Shown one piece after another: positions 43,120 to 52,340 of a stretch of DNA of 64,000 nucleotides (within the stretch, counting starts at the first letter, position 1; every line of letters starts with the position of its first letter). Where the stretch lies: positions 36,260-100,259 of the forward strand of contig NZ_PKOZ01000011.1 of assembly GCF_002946355.1 (NCBI RefSeq), given 5' to 3'. A program made the position numbers and the translations under genes. The DNA is from Pradoshia eiseniae (GTDB taxonomy: Bacteria; Bacillota; Bacilli; Bacillales; Pradoshiaceae). The notes beneath the pieces are model-generated. The model was not told the DNA's origin. It saw nothing but the letters and a program-made list of their open reading frames with translations, and did not search any database.

Positions 43120-44907
43120 ATGAAACAGTATAAAGACCGAAGTGAAGTGGCGGACCATGAGAAATGGGATTTAACCGACCTGTACACAAGTACAGAAGAG
43201 TGGGAGAAGGATTTTCAGGCAGTTGAAAATCATGTCGGGGAACTTGCCGCCTATAACGGGGCTATCCATAATGGTAAGGACTTGCTGAATTATTTAACGA
43301 AGAATGAAGAGACAGACACTATTTTCACCAATATATATGTGTATGCCATGCTGCTTGGTGACTTGGATACACGGGAATCCTTGGCACAAAACCTGATGGC
43401 GAAAGCACGCACGCTAAGCGTAAAGCTCAGTGAGGCTGGGGCCTTCTTCATGCCGTATTTATTAAGCCTAGACGAAGGGACTTTGCGTTCCTATATCGAG
43501 GAGAATGAGGGACTGAACTACTTTGAAAAGGACCTATGGGATGCCTTCCGCTATAAGGACCATACCTTGAACCAGGAGCAGGAAGAGCTTCTCTCTAAGC
43601 TAGGGGAAACCTTTTCGGCGCCAAATAACACCTTCCAAATGTTCAATAACGCGGACATTCAGTTCGGTGAAGTATCTGATGGAAATGGTGGCACGGTAGA
43701 GCTCACGCGCGGCATGTATTCAAAGCTGATTGAGGACAAAGACCGAAATGTCCGAAAAGAGGCGTACAAGGCTTATTACAAGCCTTATCTCCAATATGCG
43801 AATGTGATCGCCTCTACTTTATCAGCCAATATTAAGAACAATGTCGTAAGGACGAAAATCCGTAACTACCCATCTGCCCTTGAAAAGGCGCTATTCGCTG
43901 ATAAGGTACCGGTTGAGGTATACGAGAACTTAATTGCGACGACACGAAAGAATCTCGATGCCAAGCATCGCTATAATGAGATTCGAAAGGATATTCTTGC
44001 GCTTGAGGAGCTGAAGCCATATGATTTGAGCGTGGATTTAGTGGAGGGCGTGAAGCAGGATATCACTTACCATCAAGCCTACGAAACGATGCTAAAGGCA
44101 CTCCACCCGCTTGGTGAGGAGTATTTAAGCATCCTCAGCAGCTTCCGTGACAAACGGTATGTCGATGTGCGGGAAACACCAGGGAAGCGCTCCGGAGCGT
44201 ATAATCTCGGGGTCTATGGTGTTCATCCATTCGTTCTATTGAACCATCATGATGATATTGACAGCCAGTTCACGCTTGTTCATGAAATGGGGCATGCGAT
44301 GCATAGCTATTATTCCTCTAAGCATCAGCCGCGGATCACAGCAGGGTATTCCATCTTTGTGGCAGAGGTCGCCTCAACGGTCAATGAGGTGCTTCTGATC
44401 CATTACTTGCTGAAAGAAACGACAGACCCTAAGAAAAGAAAATACTTATTGAATTACTTTATAGACCAGTTCAATGGAACATTCTTTACGCAGGTTATGT
44501 TCAGTGAATTCGAGAAAATCACGCATGAGATGGCTGAGGAAGGCCAGCCGCTGAATAAGGAATCCTTCAATCAAATCTACGGGGAATTATCGAATGCCTA
44601 TAGCGGGGATGTCGTAGAAGCGGAGGAAGAAACCGTCTATGGATGGTCACGGATCCCGCATTTCTACCGTCCATTCTATGTGTATAAATATGCGACAGGC
44701 TTTGCCTCTGCGATTCATCTCGCAGGCGAATTGCTGAAGGGCAATAAAAAAGTTCAAGCATCTTATCTGGAATTCTTGAAGAGCGGCAGCTCCGAATATC
44801 CACTTGATCTGCTCAAAAAAGCGGGCGTAGATTTAACCTCTCCTGAACCAATTGATAACGCGATGAAGCAATATCGTGAGTTGATTGAGGAATTTGCTTC
44901 GTTATAA
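43120..44907 (+). CDS. pepF: Oligoendopeptidase F (M3B metallopeptidase)
   Basis: A 595-residue cytoplasmic zinc peptidase that cuts short peptides. The metal motif is HEMGH at residues 388-392, with the third ligand Glu about 25 residues later in FVAEVASTVNE. The N-terminal half contains the usual helical cap (LTDLYTSTEEWEKDF). GGAGGCAG precedes the ATG. It lies between tkt and the accessory genes that separate tkt from sirA. Confidence 0.92.
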   Translation: MKQYKDRSEVADHEKWDLTDLYTSTEEWEKDFQAVENHVGELAAYNGAIHNGKDLLNYLTKNEETDTIFTNIYVYAMLLGDLDTRESLAQNLMAKARTLSVKLSEAGAFFMPYLLSLDEGTLRSYIEENEGLNYFEKDLWDAFRYKDHTLNQEQEELLSKLGETFSAPNNTFQMFNNADIQFGEVSDGNGGTVELTRGMYSKLIEDKDRNVRKEAYKAYYKPYLQYANVIASTLSANIKNNVVRTKIRNYPSALEKALFADKVPVEVYENLIATTRKNLDAKHRYNEIRKDILALEELKPYDLSVDLVEGVKQDITYHQAYETMLKALHPLGEEYLSILSSFRDKRYVDVRETPGKRSGAYNLGVYGVHPFVLLNHHDDIDSQFTLVHEMGHAMHSYYSSKHQPRITAGYSIFVAEVASTVNEVLLIHYLLKETTDPKKRKYLLNYFIDQFNGTFFTQVMFSEFEKITHEMAEEGQPLNKESFNQIYGELSNAYSGDVVEAEEETVYGWSRIPHFYRPFYVYKYATGFASAIHLAGELLKGNKKVQASYLEFLKSGSSEYPLDLLKKAGVDLTSPEPIDNAMKQYRELIEEFASL

Positions 44908-44977
44908 GTAAGAAATGAGTGAAATGCGCGGGAAAGCTGCTTTCGCCAGCTCGCCTTTTAGCACATGTATATAAAAC

Positions 44978-45012
44978 AAAGCCGGTGAGGATCAATCTCA
45001 CCGGCTTTTTCA
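44978..45012. terminator. Bidirectional terminator between pepF and the MFS gene
   Basis: AAAGCCGGTGAG and CTCACCGGCTTT pair perfectly around 7 nt, with T on one side and A on the other. Confidence 0.85.
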
Positions 45013-45052
45013 GTTTAGAGGTAGGTTTTGTCCCAACCGACTCTTCTAAAAA

Positions 45053-46267
45053 TTAACTCTCAAGTGATTTAAATTTTGCTGATTCCTTTTTTCCGTGCAG
45101 GATATAATAAAGGGCTGAGGTGGCCAAAATGACACAGCCTAAAATCTTGTATAGAGATGGATATCCAGTAATCGGGATAAACAAACCGAGCAGTGAAGGA
45201 CCAAAACCGGCACCCATTTCAAAAAAGATAAAGAAGGTTGCTGTAGCAAGGCCTAACCGCTCGGGTGATGCTGTCGTAATAGCAATGGTTTGAGCAATGG
45301 ATGATATATTTCCAAAGCCAAGACCAATAATCAAACCTGCTAATAAAAAGGCACCGCTGTTAGTAGTTGAACCAAGCAGGATCATTCCGATTCCGAAAAG
45401 GAAAAAGGCAGGATACATAATGTAGTTAGCCCCTTTTCTATCCGCTAATCGGCCCGTAAATGGCCGAGACACTAATACAGCAGCTGAATACATAACAAAG
45501 AAGAAGCTTGCTACACTCCCTAAGCGAATCTCAGAGGCATATATATTGATATAAGATAATACACTGGAGAAACAAAGAGCCATTGTAAGAATGATAATGG
45601 AGATTGGGATGGCTTTTGGTTCAACAAAATGAGAAAGCTTGAAGCCTTGTCTAGTTGGTTTGTTATCATTATTCCTCGTATTTTCAATTGATATTTTAAT
45701 AAATAAGACCGTGAATAGACTGATGATCCCAAGTATTAGGCACAGGCTGAAAATCGTTTGGAAACTGGTCCGTTGACTCAGAAAAAGACCTATAAACGGT
45801 CCAATGCCAGTCGCCAATGCTGTACTGATCGCAAAATAACTGATGCCTTCTCCTTTTCTATGCTGTGGTATCGTAATCGCTACAACGGTTCCAATGACAG
45901 TAGCGGCAATACCAAATGTAAATCCATTCAATAATCTGCTTAGGATGAGAAACCCAATTCCAAGGTCCGCAAAGTATAAAAGTGCAGTCACGATATAAAA
46001 GCTTAATCCTAAAATAATGATTTTTTTAGGATTGGTAGAATTAATCATCCTTCCAATAAATAATCGTCCGATTAAAGTCCCGATAATAAAAATACCAGCA
46101 ACAAGGCCTGCTTGACTTGTAGAGGCATGAAATTCATTTATCGCATAAGCTGCGATTGTCGCATTTAGTAAAAAGAATATAAGGGTTAAGAAAAAATTTA
46201 CGATGGAAAGAATAATGAAATTCTTTGTCCATAATGGTTCTTTATACATTTCCACTTTCATCACCAT
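45053..46267 (-). CDS. MFS transporter (YwoG/YfcJ-like)
   Basis: About 404 residues, 12 helices, with an opening of NFIILSIVNFFLTLIFFLLNATIAAYAI and an A-motif-like region GRMINSTNPKKIIILG. The second half contains SRPFTGRLADRKGANYIMYP. It resembles the uncharacterised YwoG-type multidrug-like transporters of bacilli. The start is uncertain: three ATGs (46267, 46261, 46249) are in frame and none has a strong ribosome site. Substrate unknown. Confidence 0.8.
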   Translation of the reverse strand: MVMKVEMYKEPLWTKNFIILSIVNFFLTLIFFLLNATIAAYAINEFHASTSQAGLVAGIFIIGTLIGRLFIGRMINSTNPKKIIILGLSFYIVTALLYFADLGIGFLILSRLLNGFTFGIAATVIGTVVAITIPQHRKGEGISYFAISTALATGIGPFIGLFLSQRTSFQTIFSLCLILGIISLFTVLFIKISIENTRNNDNKPTRQGFKLSHFVEPKAIPISIIILTMALCFSSVLSYINIYASEIRLGSVASFFFVMYSAAVLVSRPFTGRLADRKGANYIMYPAFFLFGIGMILLGSTTNSGAFLLAGLIIGLGFGNISSIAQTIAITTASPERLGLATATFFIFFEMGAGFGPSLLGLFIPITGYPSLYKILGCVILATSALYYILHGKKESAKFKSLES

Positions 46268-46429
46268 TTGTTAGCTTACCGTATGAGGAATAGAAAGTCA
46301 TTTGGTAAATACTTGTTTCTTGGTGCATCTAGACTGGCTGATTTTATATGATTTACAGTTTGTGAATTTATATGAAGGTAAACGAGACTCTGTTTCTTAT
46401 TAATGAGTTACATAGAAAAATAAGTTCGT

Positions 46430-46513
46430 TTCATTGCGCTTTCGTCGACTCGCTTTCCGCAGGGAAGAAGGCTTTTGCCTCCTCGGCTACGCCTGCCGGG
46501 TCTCGGCCTTTCT
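46430..46513. repeat. Bacillus-type intergenic GC-rich repeat
   Basis: CGTCGACTCGCTTTCCGCAG, then GGCTTTTGCC, CTCCTCGGC and GCCTGCCGGGTCTCGGCC. I know this pattern (CTTTCCGC...CTGCGGGGTCTC) as a widespread repeat between genes in Bacillaceae. Its composition differs sharply from the AT-rich surroundings. Confidence 0.65.
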
Positions 46514-46628
46514 TTGATGAAATAAATAATATAATTAGTATATGCCTAATTGGTGTAATTTGTGGCGGGTTGGGGTACATATGAATCATAGTTATTATTT
46601 TTCTTCTATTTGAAAGGAGTTGATTCTA

Positions 46629-46688
46629 ATGCTTTGGACTATCGCTGCAGTATTGGTTATCATTGTTTGTTTGATGATCATTTTTTAA
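46629..46688 (+). CDS. 19-residue hydrophobic peptide
   Basis: ATG 46629 after GAAAGGAGTTG (a strong, well-spaced ribosome site) encodes MLWTIAAVLVIIVCLMIIF and stops. The MLWTI opening recalls the lmo0937 family of small membrane proteins, which are usually longer. It may be a true micropeptide or a truncated relative. Confidence 0.5.
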   Translation: MLWTIAAVLVIIVCLMIIF

Positions 46689-47075
46689 TCTCGTTTACTT
46701 CTCGGAAAAAGCCTAAATATGGGGACTGCTACTTTTCGCCTTCGATAAGGTCTATATTCTGTTCCCAATAGAAATTTAATCCTATTTATTAATCTTTTTT
46801 AACTGCTAAAAGCTATCACTCTTATATACATCATTTACGTAAGATAGAGTCTCCGTTATCCAAGAAATGACTCACTTCCTTTGGAGACATAAGCTTGTCC
46901 TTCGTTCTTTTATCATTCTACAACTATTGTAGACTATTCAAAGGTATGACGAACAGTGTAATTCCCCCAATTCCTCTGCGTTATATCGGAACCACAAAAA
47001 GAGGAGCGGGATAATGTATAAATATCATTGATTCTCATTGACTGAAATACATATATCCCGGTCCCTTTTTGATGT
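46689..47075. other. Intergenic region
   Basis: No gene supported. Inverted pieces near 46985-47065 (GGGATA / TATCCC) could form a weak terminator for the minus-strand gene to the right. Confidence 0.35.
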
Positions 47076-47504
47076 TCATTCCTCCATATCCTCCTGTTCC
47101 TTAACACGTAGCCGATAGATGTAATAGATGGGAATGATTCCGCAAATAAAGAGGATGGAGCCGATGAGGAGGGCATCCGGTAATCCGAACCCAGGTGTCA
47201 ATAAGGTGAGAGTGGAGACAATGATGACGATGGTCATTAATACGAGCAGGCTTATTCGAAAGGATCTGGCCGGATTTTGAACAGATTGTTCGTTTTCTAC
47301 ACTTACCCTCATGGATAAATAGGCAGAGAGTATCGTTGTCAGCATAAAGAGGAGCCATAGCGGGTTCGCCCGCATTTCGTCAGCCCCGCCCTGTAAAAAT
47401 GAATGACCAAGAATGCCTAAAATGCCGATTGTTTGAACAATATAGACGGTCTTTATGTTTTGTAAATTCCTCATAATCAGGCGTTCGTCTTTTATTTTCT
47501 TCAC
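47076..47504 (-). CDS. Membrane protein coupled to an XRE regulator
   Basis: About 142 residues with four hydrophobic segments (TVYIVQTIGILGILGHSFL, PLWLLFMLTTILSAYLSM, ISLLVLMTIVIIVSTLTLL, ALLIGSILFICGIIPIYYIY) and a charged end. The start is GTG 47504 with AAAGGAGGA 6 nt ahead; the regulator's TAG shares the bases TAGTG with it, so translation is coupled. Family unknown; pairs of an XRE repressor with a four-helix membrane protein are common in Bacillota. Confidence 0.75.
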   Translation of the reverse strand: MKKIKDERLIMRNLQNIKTVYIVQTIGILGILGHSFLQGGADEMRANPLWLLFMLTTILSAYLSMRVSVENEQSVQNPARSFRISLLVLMTIVIIVSTLTLLTPGFGLPDALLIGSILFICGIIPIYYIYRLRVKEQEDMEE

Positions 47505-47707
47505 TAGAATTCCTCCTTTTCTATCCAAAAGATCTCATCTAAAGATGCGTTGACTGCATAGCAAATGAGCAAACATAGTTTTAAGGAAGGGTTGTATTTT
47601 CCTTTCTCAATGAGGCTTACAGTCTGTCTTGTTATGCCAACTTTTTGAGCTAACTGAAGCTGTGTTAATCCGGCATTCACACGCGCTTTTTTAACTGAAT
47701 TTTCCAT
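47504..47707 (-). CDS. XRE-family small regulator
   Basis: A 67-residue helix-turn-helix protein: KKARVNAGLTQLQLAQKVGI, then TRQTVSLIEKGKYNPSLKLC. AAAGGGGTG precedes ATG 47707. It shares its stop with the start of the membrane protein gene and probably represses the pair. Confidence 0.85.
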   Translation of the reverse strand: MENSVKKARVNAGLTQLQLAQKVGITRQTVSLIEKGKYNPSLKLCLLICYAVNASLDEIFWIEKEEF

Positions 47708-47852
47708 AAACACCCCTTTTCAACGTAACATATAGATTCCATTATGTAAAATATAATTTACATATTTAGGTCGATAAATTTTTTCGGTTTCAATTCATTA
47801 GGCAGAACACCTAACCCTCCGATATAATGACTGATAAGAGGTGAATAGACAT

Positions 47853-48299
47853 ATGCTGAATAAGTTTCGAGATAAACTGAAGGACATGAGTAAAAATGGA
47901 GTGACCATCCCAATTAAGCCAATGATGCTTGAGCAGCTGATGAAAAGGCAAGCAGACTTGAAGGAAATCAAAGTAGAAATCACGTCAGAGCACTTAGTTA
48001 TTCGCGGCGCAACAGGAGAAGGAGATCGAACAGGAAGGAATCCCATAAGCTTTGAGGCAGCATTAAAGCCTGTTCACATGGAGAAGAGAGTAATCGTGTT
48101 TGAGGTTAGCCAAGTTAAACCAGCAGATTTGAACCTGACAGATATAAACATCTTTAACCAACCGCCATTCGCCCAATCCTCCACACATACCGTAAAAATT
48201 GATTTCAACTCATGGGATATCGTTAGTAAAATACCGGTGGGCAAAATTAAACATTATGAGATGACCAATGGGGCGATTAATTTAACTCTTTCCCTGTAA
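47853..48299 (+). CDS. Unknown soluble protein
   Basis: About 148 residues, no membrane segment. It opens with a basic helix (LNKFRDKLKDMSKNGVTIP) and has beta-rich later parts (KVEITSEHLVIRGATG, RVIVFEVSQVKP, THTVKIDFNSWD). AAGAGGTGA is 9 nt before ATG 47853. I do not recognise a family. Confidence 0.7.
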   Translation: MLNKFRDKLKDMSKNGVTIPIKPMMLEQLMKRQADLKEIKVEITSEHLVIRGATGEGDRTGRNPISFEAALKPVHMEKRVIVFEVSQVKPADLNLTDINIFNQPPFAQSSTHTVKIDFNSWDIVSKIPVGKIKHYEMTNGAINLTLSL

Positions 48300-48347
48300 A
48301 TAGAGAGGAATTTCCCCAGACTAATAGAACTAGACATTTAAACAGTA

Positions 48348-48375
48348 GGAATCTCCATTAATGAGATTCCTTTTT
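48348..48375 (+). terminator. Terminator
   Basis: GGAATCTC and GAGATTCC pair around 7 nt, followed by T5. Confidence 0.85.
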
Positions 48376-48393
48376 AGTGGATAAGGAGAATTT

Positions 48394-48930
48394 ATGGCAC
48401 AAAGATATAATAGCTGGGCTTTTTATTTGATGCTTATTTGTTTAGGGTTAGCATCCTACTCGGTCTATTCTAATCTGAATCATGGATGGCAGATTGCTCC
48501 TCCAAATTATGTTTTATCGCTCATTAGTTTGCTAGCCTTCATCATGGGGATGATTGGCTTTAAGGATAAGAGGAATTGGAAAACAAAAACAAGAAGCTGG
48601 CTGACCTTAATTTTATCTTTTTTCTTGGGCAGTGCACTGCTTTTGGTGGTCATGCTGTCATTCGCTGCTTCTGCAATAGGAGCGAATGAATATTTAAAAA
48701 CAGTACAATCACCTAATGATCATTATACAATTGATTTTTACCGGTATGATGCGGGAGCGTTTGGATCATTTGGTGTGAGGGGTGAACTTAATGGTCCGCT
48801 ATGGTTTAAAAAACGGATTTTTTACCAGGATTCAATAGAGAAGGTTCATGTGGAATGGAAGGATAGTACTACAGTATACATTAACGAACATCTCCTCGAT
48901 TTGAAAGAAGGAGAGACATATGGATATTAG
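48394..48930 (+). CDS. DUF5412-family membrane protein
   Basis: A 178-residue protein with three N-terminal hydrophobic segments (about 10-27, 40-55, 68-95) and a C-terminal domain SPNDHYTIDFYRYDAG, GSFGVRGELNGPLWFKKRIF, VEWKDSTTVYINEHLLDL that marks the DUF5412 family. AAGGAGA precedes the ATG. Function unknown. Confidence 0.82.
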   Translation: MAQRYNSWAFYLMLICLGLASYSVYSNLNHGWQIAPPNYVLSLISLLAFIMGMIGFKDKRNWKTKTRSWLTLILSFFLGSALLLVVMLSFAASAIGANEYLKTVQSPNDHYTIDFYRYDAGAFGSFGVRGELNGPLWFKKRIFYQDSIEKVHVEWKDSTTVYINEHLLDLKEGETYGY

Positions 48931-49262
48931 ATTTTCTCCTTCGAATATGATTCTTGCGGTAAAGGGAAATGGTGTCAGCTGTTTCCTTTTTTGCGTTGCT
49001 TATGAATTCGGTGAGGGAAGTCAAATGTATCTGACAGTAAATGTCTGTTTCCAGTTAAAAATGTTTGAGTGTTACTTAGAAAGGATATAAGATTCAGTTA
49101 GAGTATGGTGTAGTTATTTATACCACACTGTATTTGACATTATTCTCAAATGATTTGAGGAAATATATACGAATTCTACAAAAATATGACGAATGATGGA
49201 ACCATTAGATGCTAGTAATCGTATTAATAGAATAAGATACTATATCGAAGGATGATTCATAC
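48931..49262. other. Intergenic region with a terminator
   Basis: A terminator for the DUF5412 gene lies at 48961-48994 (AAAGGGAAA / TTTCCTTTT). The rest is AT-rich with a weak hairpin near 49106-49126 (GGTGTA / TATACC) and no gene. Confidence 0.5.
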
Positions 49263-50054
49263 TTGTTAAACTATAAAATATACAGTCAAGAGCATGCAGA
49301 ATGGGTAGTTTTAGTCCATGGAGCTGGCGGAAGCTCAACGATTTGGTATAAGCAAATTCGAGCATACCGTAAGCATTTTAATGTGTTGGCAGTAGATCTT
49401 AGAGGACATGGTGCTTGCCGTATTGATAACAGTCCGACAAAATATACGCTTGATTTGGTCAGCAAAGATATTCTGGATGTACTAGATTCATTGGAAATCG
49501 AAAAAGCCCATTTTGTGGGGATCTCATTAGGGACTATGCTGATTCGTCATTTAGCTGAGACCAATCCCGAACGCTTCTATACGATGCTGCTGGCTGGAGC
49601 GGTGATCCGCCTTACACCGAGGCTTCATATGTTATTAGGGATAGCCAATACATTCAAAAAAATGATTCCGTTTATGTGGTTATATAAAATGTTTGCTTGG
49701 ATTTTAATGCCTAGAAAAAGGCATCAATCCTCCCGTTATCTCTTTATACGAGAGGCAAAGAAAATTAAGCATCGAGAATTTTTGCGCTGGTTATCGCTAA
49801 CAGGCGGGTTGGCGAAATATTTAGTGAAAATCAATGAAAAGGATACAGGCATTCCATCCCTCTATATTATGGGAGATGAGGATTATGTCTTTTTGGAACC
49901 GGTCAAGCGATTGGTGAAGCTGCAGCCTTCTAGTCATTTAGTGATTCTGGAGGAAAGCGGCCATGTGTGCAATGTGGATCAGGCTGAGAAATTTAATGAA
50001 GTATCCTTGCGATTTTTAAATAATTCATGTGGTAAAAATGCGTCTTTCGTGTAA
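49263..50054 (+). CDS. Alpha/beta hydrolase
   Basis: A 263-residue alpha/beta-hydrolase-fold enzyme. The oxyanion segment is LVHGAGGSSTIW, the nucleophile elbow is GISLG (Ser near residue 97), the acid is the Asp in MGDEDYVF and the base is the His in EESGHVCNVDQAEKF. The start is TTG 49263 with AAGGATGA ahead. Substrate unknown (esterase or lactonase type). Confidence 0.85.
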   Translation: MLNYKIYSQEHAEWVVLVHGAGGSSTIWYKQIRAYRKHFNVLAVDLRGHGACRIDNSPTKYTLDLVSKDILDVLDSLEIEKAHFVGISLGTMLIRHLAETNPERFYTMLLAGAVIRLTPRLHMLLGIANTFKKMIPFMWLYKMFAWILMPRKRHQSSRYLFIREAKKIKHREFLRWLSLTGGLAKYLVKINEKDTGIPSLYIMGDEDYVFLEPVKRLVKLQPSSHLVILEESGHVCNVDQAEKFNEVSLRFLNNSCGKNASFV

Positions 50055-50275
50055 TAGCACCCTGAATGATATTAGAGCAGCGGTGATAACGTAACTGTTT
50101 TGATATAAGATGATCTATATCAGTAGAACCTCCAATCCGAAACTTTTGTACTATTTTGTACTTATGCAAGTGAAACCTACTCATTCGACAAAACTAGAGT
50201 ATTTCTGCATCAGGTTTTTACAGAATATGTATATTCCGTTAGCTATAATAGATGCAAAGGAATGGGAGGGACAGT

Positions 50276-50728
50276 ATGCGCACATATATAATCTATCTAA
50301 TCGAAAAACAATTCGCCAATCATTTTTATGGGCGTGAACATATGTTTTATGACTTATTCCATGATTATGAGGAAACTGAGGGAGAAGAAAAGCGAATTCT
50401 TCGCCGCCAGATCATGTGTGTGACAAAACGAATACCCGCTGGCCTGTTCAGCTCTTATATGGACGAAAAAATCACGAGTAAGCAAGGATGCTTTGAAGAA
50501 AATGGGGTATATTATATCCGTAAGAATAGAAATGGAGCGGTCAGTGAGGCATCTCTTGCGTTTAGGAATCACTCATTGATCCTGCATGCTTCAGGAAGCT
50601 ACGAGAGTGAGACGATCTTCTTTGAATGGCTCAGACAATGGAATCCTTACTTCCTCGCACTCGATACAGGAGAAGGACGCTGTGCATGGCTCAGACCAAT
50701 CAAGCAGCCGAAATTCATTCTTTCTTGA
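50276..50728 (+). CDS. sirA: SirA, sporulation inhibitor of replication
   Basis: 150 residues resembling B. subtilis SirA (YneE): TYIIYLIEKQFANHFYGRE near the start, FYDLFHDYEE, and the C-terminal SGSYESETIFFEWLRQWNPYFLALD followed by WLRPIKQPKF. SirA binds DnaA at sporulation onset to stop replication. GGGAGGG is close before ATG 50276. In B. subtilis it follows tkt directly; here seven extra genes intervene. Its presence shows a spore-forming lineage. Confidence 0.9.
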   Translation: MRTYIIYLIEKQFANHFYGREHMFYDLFHDYEETEGEEKRILRRQIMCVTKRIPAGLFSSYMDEKITSKQGCFEENGVYYIRKNRNGAVSEASLAFRNHSLILHASGSYESETIFFEWLRQWNPYFLALDTGEGRCAWLRPIKQPKFILS

Positions 50729-50892
50729 GCATGGAAGCCATGACCTAACCTCTCTAGCGCTAAAATTGCTACTTTTCAAGCGATAACAGCATAATACGCC
50801 AAAATCTGATAGAAATATCACCCCACATATGGTATTATTACTCTTGGTTTAATAATGTCTGTTAGACAGCACGGAGGAGGTTATTAAGGATT

Positions 50893-51108
50893 ATGTTATA
50901 CTATATTCTAACAGGAATCATTGCTTTGCTTGCTGGTGTAGCTTTAGGATTCTTCATCGCTCGTAAATACATGATGGACTACCTAAAGAAAAACCCGCCA
51001 ATCAATGAGCAAATGATCAAGATGATGATGACACAAATGGGAATGAAACCTTCCCAAAAGAAAGTAAATCAAATGATGAATGCAATGAACAAGCAGCAAG
51101 GGAAATAA
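50893..51108 (+). CDS. yneF: YneF, UPF0154 membrane protein
   Basis: A 71-residue protein: one N-terminal membrane helix ([20 protein letters not shown]) then a polar, Met/Lys/Gln-rich tail ([26 protein letters not shown]), the UPF0154 pattern. AAGGATT and GGAGGAGG precede the ATG. It follows sirA as in B. subtilis. Function unknown. Confidence 0.93.
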   Translation: MLYYILTGIIALLAGVALGFFIARKYMMDYLKKNPPINEQMIKMMMTQMGMKPSQKKVNQMMNAMNKQQGK

Positions 51109-51184
51109 GCCCTGTTTATGCCTGGTTAACGCATCATTATGCTGATTTTGGTTTATGATAGTTATCTTTTTACATAAAAAGATG

Positions 51185-51280
51185 TAACCTTCATCTAGTG
51201 GATGAAGTTTTCATAGCCGGCATTTCTAAACCACTTTTTCTGTAAATGTCCACTGACATTTATAGAGGAGTGGTTTTTAT
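51185..51280 (+). terminator. Two hairpins after yneF
   Basis: AACCTTCATC/GATGAAGTT (51185-51210) then AAACCACT/AGTGGTTT (51228-51276) enclosing an inner TAAATGTC/GACATTTA stem and followed by T. The second is a clear terminator. Confidence 0.75.
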
Positions 51281-51390
51281 TTCGTTACAATATTTTCTTT
51301 TTGTTACAAAATATTACAAAATGAACTACCTGATTCTAATTTATGGTAAAATAGTATCCTCAACTATACAAGCATAAAGGGGATACGGAA

Positions 51391-51591
51391 TTGGCAAAAG
51401 TAAAACATTTTATTAAAGAAGGGAAAATAATTAGAGAAACGAAGATAGGAAAAAATATTGAGCAGGAAGAAGTGACTCAGGAAGAGTTTGAAAGGCATGA
51501 GTCTCGCAAAAGTGCTAATGGCTGTATATGGAATACCTTTATTTTTATCATAAGTATGATTTTTATCTACATAGTCATCTCTCAAATTTGA
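51391..51591 (+). CDS. Small single-helix membrane protein
   Basis: 66 residues, charged Lys/Glu-rich N-terminal 45 residues and a C-terminal helix FIFIISMIFIYIVISQI, i.e. a tail-anchored protein. Start TTG 51391 has AAAGGGGA about 8 nt ahead; a terminator follows the stop. No family recognised. Confidence 0.65.
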   Translation: MAKVKHFIKEGKIIRETKIGKNIEQEEVTQEEFERHESRKSANGCIWNTFIFIISMIFIYIVISQI

Positions 51592-51617
51592 TCAATCTGC
51601 ATGATTGGTCTTTTTTA
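51590..51617 (+). terminator. Terminator
   Basis: GATCAATC / GATTGGTC pair around 5 nt, followed by T6. Confidence 0.8.
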
Positions 51618-51731
51618 TTGGCTCGTTTCTACCTTTTGTTAATTTTAAGTGGGTGAATTTGTCATTTCTGCTAAAATAGTAATATAAGAATGTCATCTGT
51701 ATTAAATTTTCATCTAGAAAGAAGGTAAGGT

Positions 51732-52340
51732 ATGGAGTATATAAAAGACAAACCCACACATTCAGAGAAGGATATAAATCTTAAAGACGCAATATTTGTA
51801 TTTTCATCCTTTACGTTTATTTGCTTAGCAGTCGTTTTTGCTCTTATCGTTTATGATGTACTCACAATTCAAAGCTTCTTATCATTTGAGAAACCCATTG
51901 CCATGGCCATATGTATAGTTGCCGCTTCCATTGGTCTGCTCTTGTTCGGTGTGATTTTAACGCGTTATATTCCCTCAAGATACATTGACGATACAAACAA
52001 AGATTATCAAAACGGTCCGTTGTTAGGTGTTTTTTTCTTAATGTTTACGGGGGCATTATTTGAAGAGATCTTATTCAGGGGAATTATTCAAAACTTGATT
52101 TACGTATTTATCGAAAACCAATGGATTGCCATCATAGCAACAACGGTATTGTTTTTAGGTTTTCATATTCAATATTTCAAAAAAACGATCATGTTAGTCA
52201 ATATAATGGTTCCAAGTCTGACTTTTGGTTGGATTTATTTCGAAACAAACAATATTTTTGTTCCATTTCTTGTGCATTTTCTCATGAACTTTGGGATAAC
52301 GTTATTATTTAAATACAATTTTATCAGGGTTAAAAGGTAA
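51732..52340 (+). CDS. CPBP-family intramembrane protease
   Basis: A 202-residue membrane protein with about six helices. The CPBP/Abi motifs are EEILFRGIIQ (motif 1, Glu-Glu and Arg), the His of FLGFHIQYF (motif 2), and LVHFLMNF (motif 3). Such proteins process CAAX-like or bacteriocin-related substrates, often for self-immunity. AAGGTAAGG precedes the ATG. No bacteriocin gene is nearby. Confidence 0.85.
   Translation: MEYIKDKPTHSEKDINLKDAIFVFSSFTFICLAVVFALIVYDVLTIQSFLSFEKPIAMAICIVAASIGLLLFGVILTRYIPSRYIDDTNKDYQNGPLLGVFFLMFTGALFEEILFRGIIQNLIYVFIENQWIAIIATTVLFLGFHIQYFKKTIMLVNIMVPSLTFGWIYFETNNIFVPFLVHFLMNFGITLLFKYNFIRVKR

Noticed and set aside
46372..46584. Forward open frame of 70 codons
   Set aside because: It runs straight through the GC-rich intergenic repeat (46430-46513), has no good ribosome site and no family resemblance. 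The repeat explains the open frame.
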